Of a stretch of DNA of 6,213 nucleotides, positions 5,871 to 6,213 are shown one piece after another. The stretch is from an uncultured Bacilli bacterium (lineage in GTDB: Bacteria; Bacillota_I; Bacilli_A; RF39; UBA660). The stretch spans positions 1-6,213 of the forward strand of contig CALVPL010000052.1 of NCBI GenBank assembly GCA_944351315.1, given 5' to 3'. The notes beneath the pieces are model-generated. The model searched no databases, was not told the origin of the DNA, and was given only the letters and a program-made list of their open reading frames with translations. Made by a program: the position numbers and the translations under genes. Each line of letters begins with the position of its first letter. The stretch's first letter is position 1.

Positions 5871-5898
5871 ATCCCGCCAACCCACTTGATGGGGGGAT
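5871..5898 (+). other. GC-rich hairpin in the rhomboid-pilin gap
   Basis: ATCCC (5871-5875) pairs with GGGAT (5894-5898), and CCCA (5881-5884) pairs with TGGG (5890-5893) around a CTTGA loop, leaving GCCAA unpaired on one side. About two thirds of 5872-5896 is G or C, far above the surroundings. Read on the minus strand, the hairpin is followed by TTTTTT and could act as a terminator there, but no minus-strand gene is known to the right. It may alternatively be part of a leader RNA that works with the terminator at 5910. I do not recognise it as a known riboswitch class. Confidence 0.5.
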
Positions 5899-5909
5899 AG
5901 TATTGTGAT

Positions 5910-5942
5910 AAAATTACTATGGAGAATCATAGTAATTTTTTT
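5910..5942 (+). terminator. Strong terminator after the rhomboid gene
   Basis: AAAATTACTATG (5910-5921) pairs perfectly with CATAGTAATTTT (5928-5939) around a GAGAAT loop, followed by more T to 5942 (seven in a row from 5936). It ends the rhomboid transcript and lies 100 bases before the pilin start. ATAGTA at 5897-5902 can pair with TACTAT at 5915-5920, which would break this stem, so conditional termination is possible. Confidence 0.8.
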
Positions 5943-6041
5943 GTAAAAGAAATATGATTCGGATGCTTGGATTGAGTTGTTTTAATATCTGTATAGAAGG
6001 ATTTTAAAAAGGATGATGTCTTGCATGAGAGGATAGATCAT

Positions 6042-6213
6042 ATGAAAAAAGGGTTTACATTGATAGAACTTTTAGCAGTCATCGCGATCATGGCTATTAT
6101 TTTGTTGATTGCTGTACCTGTATATAACGGGGTTCAAACAAGTGTTAAAGAAAGTATATATCATTCTAAAATAGAAGAAGTTTTAGCAAAAGCTGAAGGA
6201 TATGCAAGTGAAA
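6042..6213 (+). CDS. Type IV prepilin-like protein, 5' part
   Basis: The first 57 codons of a type IV pilin or pseudopilin; the gene runs off the right edge. The start MKKGFTLIELLAVIAI is the classic prepilin leader: a short basic leader cut between Gly4 and Phe5, Glu at mature position 5, a hydrophobic helix to about residue 25, and Pro at mature position 22. The helix continues as an amphipathic segment (NGVQTSVKESIYHSKIEEVL). It could be a major pilin, a ComGC-like competence pseudopilin or a secretion pseudopilin; the visible part cannot decide. Processing needs a prepilin peptidase (PilD/ComC type), which is not in the window. AGAGGA about eight bases before ATG supports the start. The terminator at 5910-5942 separates it from the rhomboid, so it needs its own promoter or read-through; I see no strong promoter in 5943-6041. 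Confidence 0.9.
   Translation, partial: MKKGFTLIELLAVIAIMAIILLIAVPVYNGVQTSVKESIYHSKIEEVLAKAEGYASE

Noticed and set aside
5871..5898. GC-rich hairpin as the end of an IS200/IS605-type element
   Set aside because: No transposase, TnpB remnant or second hairpin nearby; a single hairpin is not enough.
1..6213. TGA read as tryptophan (mycoplasma-type code)
   Set aside because: All tryptophans in the intact genes are TGG and no gene has an internal TGA that would need reassignment.

Overview
The window is AT-rich (only short stretches rise above the low background GC). Its genes have Bacillota-type ribosome sites (AGGAGG-like, 5-9 bases before ATG). Every intact reading frame ends in TAA and tryptophan is written TGG. 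The gene set (SufS with a SufU-type partner, a YlmC/YmxH PRC-barrel protein, lspA followed directly by an RluD-type synthase, a GluP-like rhomboid, and a prepilin with a KKGFTLIE start) fits a low-GC Bacillota lineage, in the Bacilli/Erysipelotrichia/uncultured 'Tenericutes-like' range. I cannot place it more finely. Nothing here shows TGA reassignment.

Layout. Positions 1-157 hold a likely promoter and an AT-rich palindrome ahead of sufS (158-1354) and sufU (1356-1769). These two encode cysteine desulfurase and its zinc-dependent sulfur acceptor. ylmC/ymxH-like (1821-2045) follows, and the unit closes with a terminator (about 2057-2095). Next comes an unrecognised gene (2146-2781). The sequence after its stop still reads like protein, first in the same frame and then in a shifted frame, up to about 2959, so it looks like a gene whose 3' part has decayed. 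A good extended -10 promoter in the end of that remnant drives lspA (3000-3482), which overlaps an RluD-family gene (3448-4365). A hairpin terminator follows (4376-4426). On the minus strand, a small membrane protein gene (4656 down to 4321) runs tail-to-tail into the RluD gene and is divergent from the rhomboid gene (4721-5863). A GC-rich structured stretch and a terminator (5871-5942) follow the rhomboid, and the window ends inside a type IV prepilin-like gene (from 6042).

How the genes relate. Three cellular jobs are represented: Fe-S cluster sulfur supply (SufS to SufU); membrane proteolysis and envelope processing (LspA, rhomboid, and a prepilin needing a peptidase not seen here); and 23S rRNA modification (RluD family). 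Most of this is ordinary chromosomal housekeeping. The parts worth a second look are the decayed gene at 2146-2959, the structured leader before the pilin, the glutamine at SufS position 334, and the minus-strand membrane gene that contains its neighbour's terminator. I see no mobile element, CRISPR array, tRNA or rRNA, and no convincing new defence or biosynthetic system.
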